Shown here piece by piece: positions 9,761 through 20,413 of a DNA stretch of 64,000 nt. Location of the stretch: the NCBI RefSeq assembly GCF_900129245.1, contig NZ_FQUT01000004.1, forward strand, positions 248,001-312,000, given 5' to 3'. The notes under the pieces were generated by a model. It was given only the letters and a program-made list of their open reading frames with translations. It searched no databases and had not been told where the DNA came from. Position numbers and translations under genes: made by a program. Positions within the stretch are counted from its first letter, which is position 1, and each line of letters opens with the position of its first letter. This DNA comes from Chryseobacterium arachidis. Lineage in GTDB: Bacteria; Bacteroidota; Bacteroidia; Flavobacteriales; Weeksellaceae.

Positions 9761-9925
9761 AAAAGATTTTTACGGGTGCAAAAATAGTGATTTTTAATGA
9801 AATATGTATCAACAAGTTTTATTAATTAACAAATTCATAATGAGAAAGTTATTTCCCACAATCTTCAGACAGCAGATAACTGTTGATAAATCAGCTATAT
9901 TTTCATGGTCAGAATTCATGAAAAA

Positions 9926-9951
9926 AGGTTTAGCTCTTTCGAACTAAACCT
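9926..9951 (-). terminator. Terminator of the PfpI-like gene
   Basis: AGGTTTAG and CTAAACCT close a 10-nt loop. A run of six T follows on the minus strand. Confidence 0.7.
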
Positions 9952-9995
9952 CGCTATATTTTGTGTATTTTACAGTAATCTATATTCAGATTATA

Positions 9996-10544
9996 TCATG
10001 AAGTCTGATCCTCATGTTTACCTTCTTTAATTTCCTCCACCATTTTGGTATTGAAAGCCGGCAGATCCTTTGGGGTACGGCTCGTAACCAAACCGCTATC
10101 GACAACCACTTCGCTGTCTTCCCAATTAGCGCCTGCATTTTTCAAATCTTTACTGATAGAATTTACCGAAGTTAAATTTCTTCCTTCCACTACCTCAGCA
10201 TTGATTAAAATTTGCGGTCCGTGACAGATAGCAGCCACTGGTTTATGCTGTTGGAAAAAGTCTTTTACAAAACTTAAGGCTTTATCATTGGTTCTCAACT
10301 GATCCGGATTAATTACTCCTCCCGGAAGAACCAAGGCATCGTATTCGGAAGCACTGACTTCCTCCAACGTCTTATCAACAGGATATTCTTTTCCCCAGTC
10401 TTTTTCTGCCCAAGCTTTAATTGTTCCCGATTCCGGGCTGATGATGTGAGCAGTCCAACCCTGCTGTTCCAAATGTTCTTTAGGAGATGCTAATTCGCTT
10501 TCCTCAAATCCGTGTGTTGCCAGAATGGCGATTTTCTTTGACAT
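9996..10544 (-). CDS. DJ-1/PfpI family protein (type 1 glutamine amidotransferase-like)
   Basis: A 182-residue flavodoxin-like protein of the DJ-1/PfpI superfamily. The nucleophile elbow is AAICHGPQIL with the reactive cysteine, the upstream ALVLPGGVINPD loop is typical, and TSRTPKDLPAF is the usual C-terminal motif of the YhbO/PfpI subgroup. Family members are described as general stress proteins with protease, chaperone or deglycase activity; which applies here cannot be told. It is monocistronic with a clear terminator. Confidence 0.88.
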   Translation of the reverse strand: MSKKIAILATHGFEESELASPKEHLEQQGWTAHIISPESGTIKAWAEKDWGKEYPVDKTLEEVSASEYDALVLPGGVINPDQLRTNDKALSFVKDFFQQHKPVAAICHGPQILINAEVVEGRNLTSVNSISKDLKNAGANWEDSEVVVDSGLVTSRTPKDLPAFNTKMVEEIKEGKHEDQTS

Positions 10545-10628
10545 ATTATTTTTTTTGGTGTTATCCTGTTTATCAAGAAAATATGATGCCGTGATCGGAT
10601 CATGTGGTATCTAAAGAATGTTAAAGTA

Positions 10629-10913
10629 TCAGCACATCTTCATATTTAGAATCTTATATTTAATAAATAAAACCAAAACAATTTGAAATAATATAATCAT
10701 GCCGAACTTCCATAAAAAGCTATTCTTTGAAATTTTATGCCTGAAAATAAACATTCCAGCCACCGCTCCGATGGTTCCTCCAAAAAATGTGCTGCACAAT
10801 AACGTATTTTCCGAAACCCTTCTTCTGTGTTTTTTTGCTAAAAACTTATCATACCCGAATAAGCCAAATGATAGTAAATTTAAAACTGCAATTACAAAAA
10901 GTATTTCTGTCAT
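10629..10913 (-). CDS. DUF1294 family small membrane protein
   Basis: 94 residues with three hydrophobic segments: the N-terminal ILFVIAVLNLLSFGLFGYDK, a central glycine-rich FFGGTIGAVAGMFIF and a C-terminal MIILFQIVLVLFIKY. The YDKFLAKKHRRRVSE segment between the first two is the conserved DUF1294 signature. It is an inner-membrane protein of unknown function. Confidence 0.85.
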   Translation of the reverse strand: MTEILFVIAVLNLLSFGLFGYDKFLAKKHRRRVSENTLLCSTFFGGTIGAVAGMFIFRHKISKNSFLWKFGMIILFQIVLVLFIKYKILNMKMC

Positions 10914-10949
10914 TTTTCAAAATTAATCCATTCCAGATAAATAACAAAA

Positions 10950-10972
10950 AAGACAGCTTCATCAGCCGTCTT
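10950..10972 (-). terminator. Terminator of the T9SS beta-propeller gene
   Basis: AAGACAGC pairs with GCCGTCTT with one mismatch, and T residues follow on the minus strand. It separates the T9SS gene from DUF1294. Confidence 0.55.
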
Positions 10973-10999
10973 CTTATTTTCAATTAAAAATGGAAATCA

Positions 11000-12343
11000 T
11001 TATTTTTTGATAAATTTCTTTACAATAGTTCTTCCATTATGAAGGATCTCAATATGATATGTTCCTTTTGAAAACCATGCAACATCAATACTGTTATCAT
11101 TGGTTTTTCCCTGCTGAATGAGTCTTCCTGCAGAATCCCAAATCGTATAATGATCGATAAGAATCTTAGACCGTATGTATAAATAATTCCCTGTAGGAAT
11201 GGGATAAATGGCAAATTCTTCGTCGGGTGTTTCTACCGTTACATCATCTTCAGCGGGAGTTTTGCCTGTAAGCCCCATCAGCTTAAAGAAAAAGCCAAAA
11301 CTACTGCTTAATGTGGTAAAAGTACAGTTGGCTCCCGTGGAATTGGGGCCGAACTTAGCAATATTGTCAATGTCTGTCCAAGTTTCCCCTTTGTTGGTAC
11401 TATATCTTGTTTTTTGTCCGGTTGCAATTAAAAAATTGCTGTTCGGAACTTTTACAATGCTGTAATCCGAAGTTCCCGTTTCTGTAGGTCCGAGAGGAGC
11501 CCATGTTGCGCCACCGTCTGTTGTTCTGTGAAGCATGCCGGTTTTAAGTCCCAGAATATACCCCAGATCAGAATTCTCATCATCCACAGCAATAGCCCCC
11601 AGACTGTCTGCGGAACTTCCGTAAGCTGCGCCTGCCGGATAGGGTGTATTGACGAATGACCAAGTCACCCCTTTATCTTTTGTTATAAAAATCCTACCGC
11701 TTGTAGTCCCGACCCAAAAAGAGTTTTTGCTTCCTGAAAAATGTGTCCAGGTAAGAATAGCTGTTTCATATCCTATTGTAGAAGGAATACCCGCCGGGTT
11801 GACCTGCTGCCAGGAGTCGCCGCCATTTGTTGTTCTGTACACCTTGAATTTTTTCGAAGTATCTTCACGACAAACCACTACCCCGTTACTCTCATCAAAA
11901 AAATGAATGGAATGAGGATACGTATCAAATTCCCCGGTCTTTTGCCATGTAACACCTCCGTCTTTTGTTTTAAAAACTTTTGCATACACATTATCAACCG
12001 ACCATAAAAGTAAGGCTGAGTCTTTAGATAACGCATTAAAACCTCGGAAGGTCATGTTATTTTCGTTAGGACTCACCAGATTAAAAGGAAAATATCCTTT
12101 CGTAGACCATGTATCTCCTCCATTTGTGCTTACGGAAAAACTTCTTCCTGTAGAAACATTAAACGGTACCGCTCCGTCGGAAAATGACATCCAGATTAAA
12201 TCATTTTTTCCTAGTGCATATAAAGGGGAATACGTGAAGCCCGGTGGTCTCGTAGGTTCTACCGATTTCCAGTAGAGATTGAGCGTTTGTGCATTGATAA
12301 TTATTCCCAGAATAGTGAATACAAAAATATAGAGTTTTTCCAT
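11000..12343 (-). CDS. T9SS type A sorting domain protein with sialidase/BNR-like repeats
   Basis: A ~447-residue secreted protein. It starts with a signal peptide (LYIFVFTILGIIINAQ). The body has repeated motifs of the STNGGDTW / TTNGGDSW / TTDGGATW kind, spaced about 50-60 residues, which form Asp-box beta-propeller blades as in sialidases and Ycf48-like proteins. The final ~75 residues (IYPIPTGNYLYI...GTYHIEILHNGRTIVKKFIKK) are a type IX secretion type A sorting domain, which is cleaved during export. The function on the surface is unknown. The ATG at 12343 gives the better signal peptide; another ATG lies two codons upstream. Confidence 0.85.
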   Translation of the reverse strand: MEKLYIFVFTILGIIINAQTLNLYWKSVEPTRPPGFTYSPLYALGKNDLIWMSFSDGAVPFNVSTGRSFSVSTNGGDTWSTKGYFPFNLVSPNENNMTFRGFNALSKDSALLLWSVDNVYAKVFKTKDGGVTWQKTGEFDTYPHSIHFFDESNGVVVCREDTSKKFKVYRTTNGGDSWQQVNPAGIPSTIGYETAILTWTHFSGSKNSFWVGTTSGRIFITKDKGVTWSFVNTPYPAGAAYGSSADSLGAIAVDDENSDLGYILGLKTGMLHRTTDGGATWAPLGPTETGTSDYSIVKVPNSNFLIATGQKTRYSTNKGETWTDIDNIAKFGPNSTGANCTFTTLSSSFGFFFKLMGLTGKTPAEDDVTVETPDEEFAIYPIPTGNYLYIRSKILIDHYTIWDSAGRLIQQGKTNDNSIDVAWFSKGTYHIEILHNGRTIVKKFIKK

Positions 12344-12568
12344 AATCATAGTGTATTAGTTTGTATTATCGGATATCTGATAAAATTACCAATTATCATT
12401 AATATATGAAAGCAAAAACATCATTTTATTATTAATTCTATATCAAACATTCCACACATAAACATTCCATATTATAAAAACAAAGAGAATCATTAATTAA
12501 TAGGTTTATTTTTTTAAAGTCACGCAGATGTCGGTTGGAGATTTCAAAACAGATATCTACATTTGTAA

Positions 12569-13414
<846 letters not shown>

Positions 13415-13439
13415 TATTTAATTGTTATAAGATTACTTA

Positions 13440-13880
13440 CTATAATAATTTCTTAGAGTACAAAAGATTCTCAATCTTTTCCCAATTATTTCTAAAATCA
13501 ATATCATCCTTAATCCTTTTGTAATCTAGATAAGTTCGCTTTTCACCTCCACTTGGAGTATCATTAAAGTTTTCAAGCATTTCCTGTGAAGTTAAAACAA
13601 AAAACTCTGGTTTTGCTTCTATGATATCTGCATGAAGATTAACTAAGACGTACAGAATATTTGGCTTAACTTTAGTTTTATCAAAATTCCAACAAATGGA
13701 TTTTGTACGCTGAATACCTTTTACTTGAATAGCTAAAGTAGTATCATCTTTTTCAACAAGCAAATCGATACTTTTTGTATTTCCAAATGTGAGGGAAACG
13801 TTATATCCCATTCTTGATAATTCACCTGCTACATAATATTCGCACGCAATTCCTGTTTGTTGCTTTTCTAATACAGCCAT
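13440..13880 (-). CDS. PD-(D/E)XK nuclease-like protein, last gene of the defence operon
   Basis: A 146-residue protein. Around residues 38-55 it shows a restriction-endonuclease-like core: SIDLLVEKDD with the first acidic residue, then AIQVKG where Q-x-K stands in the place of the usual (D/E)-x-K. Small stand-alone proteins of this kind occur in R-M islands and may be nucleases or DNA-binding partners. The start codon touches the stop codon of the Res-like gene with no spacing, so translation is coupled. It has no symbol that I recognise. The replacement of E by Q may mean altered or lost cleavage. Confidence 0.65.
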   Translation of the reverse strand: MAVLEKQQTGIACEYYVAGELSRMGYNVSLTFGNTKSIDLLVEKDDTTLAIQVKGIQRTKSICWNFDKTKVKPNILYVLVNLHADIIEAKPEFFVLTSQEMLENFNDTPSGGEKRTYLDYKRIKDDIDFRNNWEKIENLLYSKKLL

Positions 13881-16800
13881 TTAATTATAATTTAAAATTG
13901 ATGAAATGTAAGTTTCAGCATTCTCTTTCTGAAACAAGACATTCACGTTATTAAAATCAGCAACGGACAATTGGTCTTTCCAATTCACTTCTAGGTATGA
14001 TGTATTGGAAATAATATAAGAATCTAGCTCAATTCCGTTTGCAATTACTTGTGGCTGTATTTTTTCTTTGATGACTTTATGAAACTGAATCTTCGGGTCG
14101 TTAATGCCTTTAGAATTTCGAATGCCTTTGGGGTCGATGAATTTGATGTATTGTTTGCCATCTTTTAGAATCCAAAGTATAAAATCTGGATAAAAGTTAT
14201 TGCCATCGGTAAAGAAGCCCAGACCTTTTTTACTTTGATTTCTTAGAACGTGTATTTCAGAATCCTTTAGCCGTGCTCTGTTCTTCTGAATATAATCATC
14301 CAAATCATCCAAAAACTGTTTTTCGGAAGCATCTAAAGCAATAGGACTTACCTGAATAAGGTTTTGGTAATTTTTACCTAAATAAATCAATGGCTTATAC
14401 AAATGCAAAACATTGTCAAATGCCAATGCTTCACTCGCTATTTGAATATTGGAAAATGCGGGCTCTAAAACTTCTGCTTGCAACTGTTCAAGCTTGTTTT
14501 GGAAATGAACAATGTCTTCATTAGTATTCAAACGCACATCATATTCCAGAACAAAATTCTCATCTGAACCACTTAACTGAACCGTTTCAATATTCTCCGA
14601 ATGGAATTCGTTTTTGTAGAAAAGATAAAACTGCTCTATATATTTTTTCAACAAAGTTATGGATAGCTCCTGCCAAATAGCTACATTATCGTACTTTGTA
14701 AATTCTAAATGATGTGCAGGAATATACAGATTGTACCAGGATACATATTGCAATATGATTTTTAAATCTTCTAATTGAATGCTTAAATTGTGATAACTCT
14801 TATCTGCTTTAAAGTTCTGTATTTCCAAATAAACAGCATTCCAATTCAATAAAGAAATATGATTGCTGTATAAAACACCTTTGTTTTTGGTCAATGCTAC
14901 ACCGGATGATTTTTTCTCCAGAATATCAATCTTAGGATACCAATCGAGTTCTATCAACTTTCCATCAAATAATTTCTCATTGTAAACCAATGGAACTAAA
15001 ATATTCCGCTTAAAGTTTTCACTTTCTTTTACAGCAATTAGTTTGAGTTTGTTTTGCTTTACAATTTCTTTTTGCTCGGTCTGAATTTTAACCGAAATCC
15101 AGGACGAATCATTTACTGGCAAGCCTTCTTCTTCCAGAAACTGTTTGAACTGTTCCATATAATCGGCTTTAACGCCAAAAATCTGTAAGGTTTCCAGGTG
15201 CTTTAGTAGAGGCTTGATTTGTCTAATGGTTTCGGGTTTTTGATAATCGTCTAAACCTGTAGAACGTTTCAGCGAAAATTGATAGCCTTTTAATCTAACG
15301 CCTCGACCAAACAGCTGGATAATTTGCGAACCTTCACTTTTACCTACATTCATTAATCCCATCGAAGAAACCCGCCACGAAGACCAGCCTTCTGAGAATT
15401 TCTTGGATCCAATCAGTAAATTAATGGGCGAAGTATCTTCATTGATTTTTTTGAAAAGAGAATCTGAAAAGTCTTTCTCCGTTCCTAAAACTTTTTGAGA
15501 TAAAGCTATACTATGTAATTTATTTTCGTCCCCCACATTTACAACACCGAAATAATCATTATCTCCGACACGCAATCCCAATTCGCCGTCTGCACCTTTT
15601 AGATTATCCAGATATAAATTGGCTCCAATCGTTGTATTATTGAAAACCAATTCGTTGATTTTGTTGAAAATGGTAGGCGCATCCAGATTTTGTTCCAGTA
15701 AATAGCTGAAAGATGTTTCAAAAATTGAATAGCCGTTTTTATCGACCAATCCTGCTTTATTATTGACCACCTCATCAATCTGCTGAATCGAAACGGTTGG
15801 ATTCTTCAGGAAATCGGTCAGGAAGTAGATGATTTCTAAAACATCTGAAACTTCTTTGCCTCCTTCTTTCCGCACGGCATTTACTTTTCCACCTACAAAG
15901 ACCCATAATGGCTTGTGTAAGAGAAAATCCCTTAACGCTGTTTTCTGCTCTTTGAACAACAATTGTTGCTGAAAAAACGAAACCAGATTGGCTGTCAAAT
16001 ACAATTTTCTATATCGGTCGTCGTCATCTTTTAAGTTCAGAATCCGGTAATCTTTACCATAACCGTCTTCGTAGAAATATTTATAAGAATAATCAAACAG
16101 AATACTCTTGGCGTATCCTTGTGTAAATTCCGTTTTTTTAACACCTGAAGAAGCGTTAATGGCTTGTCCAAAAGTGGCTGAATATTCAAAGGCAAAACCG
16201 GTTTGACTGAGTTTATCTCTGTATTTTTTCCAGCTGTCGCCACTCATTCCGCCGTGACCTTCATCAATCAAAACCAAATTGTCCGTTTCAAAACTATCTA
16301 CGGCTACCGTTTTTTCACCACTATTTTCCGCAAGTTTGGTAATCTCCAAGACTTCCACTTCTTTTCCCGAAAACATTCCTGAACTGCTTTTGCTGAAACT
16401 GTTGGCTTGGATGTTTGATTTTGCAAATTCTTCCAAATGCTGTTTGCTCAATCCCTCGTTAGGCGTGATGAGCAAAACTTTATTCTGATGATGCTGGTTG
16501 TAATGATTGGCATAATGCAAATATTGCTTGATGTTGATGTGCATCAGCAGGGTTTTCCCCGAACCGGTAGCATTCCAAAAGGCTAATTTGTTTAAGCTTT
16601 CCAGCGTAAATTTTGAAGCCGTGAAAACATCCTTGTCTTTTTTCTTTCCTGTGCCGGTCAGCGTCAGTTTTGAATTAAATTCAGCGACGTACTCATTCAG
16701 GTCTGCCAGCAATTTTACTTTGTTCTGAAAATACTTGTCGAGATACACTTCCGTAAACAGAAGCGACAAATACTGAAAATACTTCCAGGTGATCAGCTCT

Positions 16801-17075
16801 TCCCGGTTTTCAGAAATCTGTTTGGTGTAACGTACAATATTTTCATCGTAGGTCTGCAACATTGTAGGCGTCAACTGCTCAGATCCGTATAAATGACTGA
16901 TGAGTGTCTGAAGATATAAAGTATTACCTTCTTCGGTATAACCTTCGTTTACAGAAAGTTTTAAATCGGTAAAAATCTCAACCCCTTTTTTACCGATGAT
17001 TTTTTTACCAATGCTGTCTATCCCAAAAAGCGACAGCATATATTTATTGAGTACGAGTTTATCGTGGAAATTCAT
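13881..17075 (-). CDS. Type III restriction Res-like helicase/endonuclease
   Basis: A 1064-residue superfamily 2 helicase. The Walker A motif lies in NATGSGKTLLMH at about residues 168-179, DEGH is motif II at about 271-274, and LFGRGVRLKG is motif VI at about 585-595. Near the C-terminus (about 960-985) YPDFILW... and FIDPKG form a PD-(D/E)XK nuclease signature as in type III Res subunits. It would translocate on DNA and cut, with the Mod-like protein giving modification. The region before the helicase and the large segment between helicase and nuclease are longer than in EcoP1-type Res. It lies 11 bp after the DUF262/HNH gene and abuts the small nuclease-like gene. Confidence 0.85.
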   Translation of the reverse strand: MNFHDKLVLNKYMLSLFGIDSIGKKIIGKKGVEIFTDLKLSVNEGYTEEGNTLYLQTLISHLYGSEQLTPTMLQTYDENIVRYTKQISENREELITWKYFQYLSLLFTEVYLDKYFQNKVKLLADLNEYVAEFNSKLTLTGTGKKKDKDVFTASKFTLESLNKLAFWNATGSGKTLLMHINIKQYLHYANHYNQHHQNKVLLITPNEGLSKQHLEEFAKSNIQANSFSKSSSGMFSGKEVEVLEITKLAENSGEKTVAVDSFETDNLVLIDEGHGGMSGDSWKKYRDKLSQTGFAFEYSATFGQAINASSGVKKTEFTQGYAKSILFDYSYKYFYEDGYGKDYRILNLKDDDDRYRKLYLTANLVSFFQQQLLFKEQKTALRDFLLHKPLWVFVGGKVNAVRKEGGKEVSDVLEIIYFLTDFLKNPTVSIQQIDEVVNNKAGLVDKNGYSIFETSFSYLLEQNLDAPTIFNKINELVFNNTTIGANLYLDNLKGADGELGLRVGDNDYFGVVNVGDENKLHSIALSQKVLGTEKDFSDSLFKKINEDTSPINLLIGSKKFSEGWSSWRVSSMGLMNVGKSEGSQIIQLFGRGVRLKGYQFSLKRSTGLDDYQKPETIRQIKPLLKHLETLQIFGVKADYMEQFKQFLEEEGLPVNDSSWISVKIQTEQKEIVKQNKLKLIAVKESENFKRNILVPLVYNEKLFDGKLIELDWYPKIDILEKKSSGVALTKNKGVLYSNHISLLNWNAVYLEIQNFKADKSYHNLSIQLEDLKIILQYVSWYNLYIPAHHLEFTKYDNVAIWQELSITLLKKYIEQFYLFYKNEFHSENIETVQLSGSDENFVLEYDVRLNTNEDIVHFQNKLEQLQAEVLEPAFSNIQIASEALAFDNVLHLYKPLIYLGKNYQNLIQVSPIALDASEKQFLDDLDDYIQKNRARLKDSEIHVLRNQSKKGLGFFTDGNNFYPDFILWILKDGKQYIKFIDPKGIRNSKGINDPKIQFHKVIKEKIQPQVIANGIELDSYIISNTSYLEVNWKDQLSVADFNNVNVLFQKENAETYISSILNYN

Positions 17076-17086
17076 TTTTGTCAGTT

Positions 17087-19048
17087 TTAGTTTTGGATAA
17101 ATTCATTTAATTTATCGACCATTTTTTTATGATGGTCTTCAATACTTACTTCATCCCAAGTATCGGCATCATACTCATTCATCATTATGTATTGTTTTAG
17201 ACTGTCATAAGCTAATTCACTTTTACTGTTTAATTTAGAATAATAATTCTTTTTAGCAGAAGGTAAATGATGATTCAGTTTTGAGTTTTTCTGATGACTT
17301 ATCAAACACAAATTGCCAAATGAATGCAAAGCTTCCTTATCATCCAAAGGCTTTCCCCCAATAGGGTTTTGTGGAAAATAATGTTCAACCGAACTTCTAA
17401 AAGTAAATTCAAAATTAACCCCTGCATCACCAACATCCAATTTATTCCATATAACATAATCTAAAAAGTTGAAGATAAGATTATTCTCGATGCTTTTATA
17501 ATTAAGCCTTGGGTTCTTGTATTCAATTTTTGGATAATCTTCACTCAAATTGTCAAAAGAGTAAATTAGGTCGTTATACTCCAACTTACTATCTTTATCT
17601 GTATTCAAAAACCTAAAACATATTAATTGTTTGGCTATTTTTTCCAGATAATTCTTATACTTTTCAAAATCAACTTCTTTAGTATTCATTAGATGATACA
17701 ACGAAGCATTTAACCAATGTTTGTAAATCATTGTTGATGTTGATACGTGAAACATTGCTAACAGCATAATGATATACTCATTGCTCCAATCTCTTCCTTT
17801 TTTATGCAAAGCCTCATCTTTACCAAAAGTATTCACATAATAACCTTTTTTACCATCATTAGATTTTAGCTTCAGCAAACTCCAGCCTTCTTTATCGGCG
17901 ACAAACTGTCTTTTGATTGCATAGGCATCCATCAACCATTTTCCGCGAAGCAGATTAAACATAAAATCCAGCACAAAATTCTTAGCTTCTTCCTTGGTTT
18001 TACTTTTAATTTCTTTTTTAAAGAAATCAATCAACTTCTTGTCATCTAAAGAAACGTCCATACTTTCAGTCTGAATTTTCAATATATGCAATAAGAAATT
18101 TTGAAAATTTATAGGAGAAGTAAATCGTTCAGAATTTTCTAACCGATTTTCAGAATTTTGAAATACGTTTTGACTGGATAAAATCTCATCAATATTCATT
18201 TTGAAATCATTACCACTTTTAGCAGTTTGTTTAAAATCCTGATAAGTATTTAATAATTGGTTAGTGTTTTCAATTGCAAGATTTGACCAATCTTTTCCAA
18301 ACAAAATTTTCCTTAATTCAGGTTCAAAACCAAATTGAACATAGCGTTCCATATTCTGAACGGCATCCCAAATGGTATGAAACAATTCCTGAATTTGTTC
18401 GTTATCTTCATCTGTATCATCATAGAGTGCATCGAGCAGCATAGATTTTACAACCTCGTGTTTTTCAAGTTGCTCACCTCTGTTATTCATTATTTCGAAA
18501 TAGTGGTTCAAATCGGTATCGTGAGGAACTTCTACGCGAAGAATTGTTACAAAATCCGTGAGAAATAAAGCGAATTCACTTATATTTATAGTTTTATTAT
18601 TTTCCCTAGTAATCAATTCTATTTCTATACTGTCGTATGCCTCCTTGATTGTAGAATGATATTCTTTGTGACCATCGAAATAACCAGACTTGGCAAAACT
18701 CATTGCATTTTGAGACAAAGGTCTGCTTTCAAAATTCAGTATCTGCTTGGTATACCAGTTAACTTCGCCAAACTTATTTTTTAGAACTGACAACAATATC
18801 GATAAAGTCGTAAGCCTCTGTTGACCATCAATGGCATCATAAACAGTTTCTTCATTGATATTCTGTGGATAAACCACAAGTGTACCGATATAGTAATTTC
18901 TCTGCTCAGGAATGTAATCGATGATATCCTGAATAAGTTGCACAATCTCACTTTTTCCCCACGCATAATTACGTTGATATATCGGAATTCTGTAATTACC
19001 CGAGCTGAATAATTCTTTGATATTATATGTTTCTATCTGATGTGCCAT
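17087..19048 (-). CDS. DUF262 and DUF1524 (HNH) protein, GmrSD-like
   Basis: A 653-residue protein. The N-terminal DUF262 domain carries IPIYQRNYAW (about 21-30), IGTLVVY and DAIDGQQRLTT (DGQQR at 74-78), the ParB/Srx-like NTP-binding signature of GmrS. The C-terminal DUF1524 domain has EHYFPQ at about 553-558 and an asparagine-rich NLCLISHQKNSKLNHH, consistent with an HNH endonuclease as in GmrD. Fused GmrSD proteins are type IV restriction enzymes that cut modified phage DNA. Here the gene is embedded in a methyltransferase operon and overlaps the upstream DUF262 gene by one base, so it may act with it. Confidence 0.85.
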   Translation of the reverse strand: MAHQIETYNIKELFSSGNYRIPIYQRNYAWGKSEIVQLIQDIIDYIPEQRNYYIGTLVVYPQNINEETVYDAIDGQQRLTTLSILLSVLKNKFGEVNWYTKQILNFESRPLSQNAMSFAKSGYFDGHKEYHSTIKEAYDSIEIELITRENNKTINISEFALFLTDFVTILRVEVPHDTDLNHYFEIMNNRGEQLEKHEVVKSMLLDALYDDTDEDNEQIQELFHTIWDAVQNMERYVQFGFEPELRKILFGKDWSNLAIENTNQLLNTYQDFKQTAKSGNDFKMNIDEILSSQNVFQNSENRLENSERFTSPINFQNFLLHILKIQTESMDVSLDDKKLIDFFKKEIKSKTKEEAKNFVLDFMFNLLRGKWLMDAYAIKRQFVADKEGWSLLKLKSNDGKKGYYVNTFGKDEALHKKGRDWSNEYIIMLLAMFHVSTSTMIYKHWLNASLYHLMNTKEVDFEKYKNYLEKIAKQLICFRFLNTDKDSKLEYNDLIYSFDNLSEDYPKIEYKNPRLNYKSIENNLIFNFLDYVIWNKLDVGDAGVNFEFTFRSSVEHYFPQNPIGGKPLDDKEALHSFGNLCLISHQKNSKLNHHLPSAKKNYYSKLNSKSELAYDSLKQYIMMNEYDADTWDEVSIEDHHKKMVDKLNEFIQN

Positions 19049-20412
19049 TAACTGATGTAATAAAGTGATTTTAAAATTCCCTCAATTTCCTCGATAGTTC
19101 TTCCCTTACTAAAATTATAGTCAACAGGTCTTGCCAAAGCTTCCTGCGGAGAATAATTGTTTTTAAAATCTGCAAAAAGATTATTGTCCAAAACATAATT
19201 ATCAACACTAACAAACTGAATGGCATAGTATTCTAAACGCAATCGGTAAGACCAGGCAAATATCTTTTCTACAGCCTCGTTGATGTGGTTAAAACCAAAT
19301 TTATCGACATAAAAAACCAATGCACATTCAAAAAGTGTTCTTACATAAGTATCACCTGTGCGTTCCCAACCATCGTAGTTTTTGATAGTGCTGAAAATAT
19401 TTTTTGAGTTCTCAGTGAGCTTTTGATTGCTCTTAATATTTTCAACACACATATCAAAAACTTCTTTGTAATAACTGATCATTTCAAAAAAACGCCTTCC
19501 ATTGATAATTGGAGCGTCCAGCTGGAATGGATAAGACTTCTTTCCCAAATCTATCTGTCTGTGATAACTTTTGTTGTATTCATCGGTAAAGTGATGCAAT
19601 ATTCTCAGAGAATCGGCATATTTGAAATCACCAATTTTTTCAATCGTTACTCCTTTAAAAAGATAAATCTTACTCTTATCAAATACCTGTGCAGAATCTC
19701 CCCGGGACCAGGAGCGAATTCTAAACAAATATTCTGAAAACAATTTTGCCAAGTCGCTCGACTGATGTTTTTCCCAAACCGTCACATTATCCAGTTTTAG
19801 TTTCTCATCTTTCTCGGTGTATTCTCGTAAATGATAAGCTTTCAGCAAATCGTGAGGTTCAAGGTCTTTGCCTCTTGCATTTTGCGAATCAAAAAACTGA
19901 AATGCTTCACTGATGTGTCCTATCTCGAAGTAAATCAATTCACAATGATTAAGAAAAAATCTTACAAAATCTTCATCACATTTAGCAACAGTTCGTTTTG
20001 CAATAGCATAATTGTTTTTAATATTGTAAGCTGTTGTTTCATTGCTAAACTCAAAATCAATAAGATTTTTATTGATTGCTTCAACTTCTTTCTTTAAATG
20101 TGGATCTTCAATTTTAATAGTTTCCAGAATGGCTTTGAATAATAATATACAGCTAATGGTTCGTTGTTGTCCATCAACAATATTTAGCTCTTTTTCATTT
20201 TCATCTTTATGTACCACCAAAGTTCCAAGCCGGTAAGCAGACTTCCCTTTAAAGAAATTTACATCTTCAATCAATTGCGAGATATGTTTCTCCTGCCATT
20301 TATACGGACGTTGATAAACCGGTATTGTTAAATCCTGCAATTGCAAAAGTTCGCTAATCTTCAATGTTTGAATACGAAGATTCTCAGCGGTTTCTACAGT
20401 AGTGTGCGACAT
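19048..20412 (-). CDS. DUF262 protein without HNH domain
   Basis: A 454-residue DUF262 protein. It shows IPVYQRPYKW at about 30-39, LGTLVVH and the IVDGQQRT motif (DGQQR about 80-84). The rest is mainly helical, and I see no DUF1524 HNH signature at the C-terminus. It is therefore a GmrS-like NTPase half paired with the neighbouring full-length DUF262/DUF1524 protein. The two do not look like a recent duplication: sequences outside the signature motifs differ strongly. It starts 1 bp after the Mod stop codon and overlaps the next gene. Confidence 0.82.
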   Translation of the reverse strand: MSHTTVETAENLRIQTLKISELLQLQDLTIPVYQRPYKWQEKHISQLIEDVNFFKGKSAYRLGTLVVHKDENEKELNIVDGQQRTISCILLFKAILETIKIEDPHLKKEVEAINKNLIDFEFSNETTAYNIKNNYAIAKRTVAKCDEDFVRFFLNHCELIYFEIGHISEAFQFFDSQNARGKDLEPHDLLKAYHLREYTEKDEKLKLDNVTVWEKHQSSDLAKLFSEYLFRIRSWSRGDSAQVFDKSKIYLFKGVTIEKIGDFKYADSLRILHHFTDEYNKSYHRQIDLGKKSYPFQLDAPIINGRRFFEMISYYKEVFDMCVENIKSNQKLTENSKNIFSTIKNYDGWERTGDTYVRTLFECALVFYVDKFGFNHINEAVEKIFAWSYRLRLEYYAIQFVSVDNYVLDNNLFADFKNNYSPQEALARPVDYNFSKGRTIEEIEGILKSLYYIS

Positions 20413-20413
20413 A

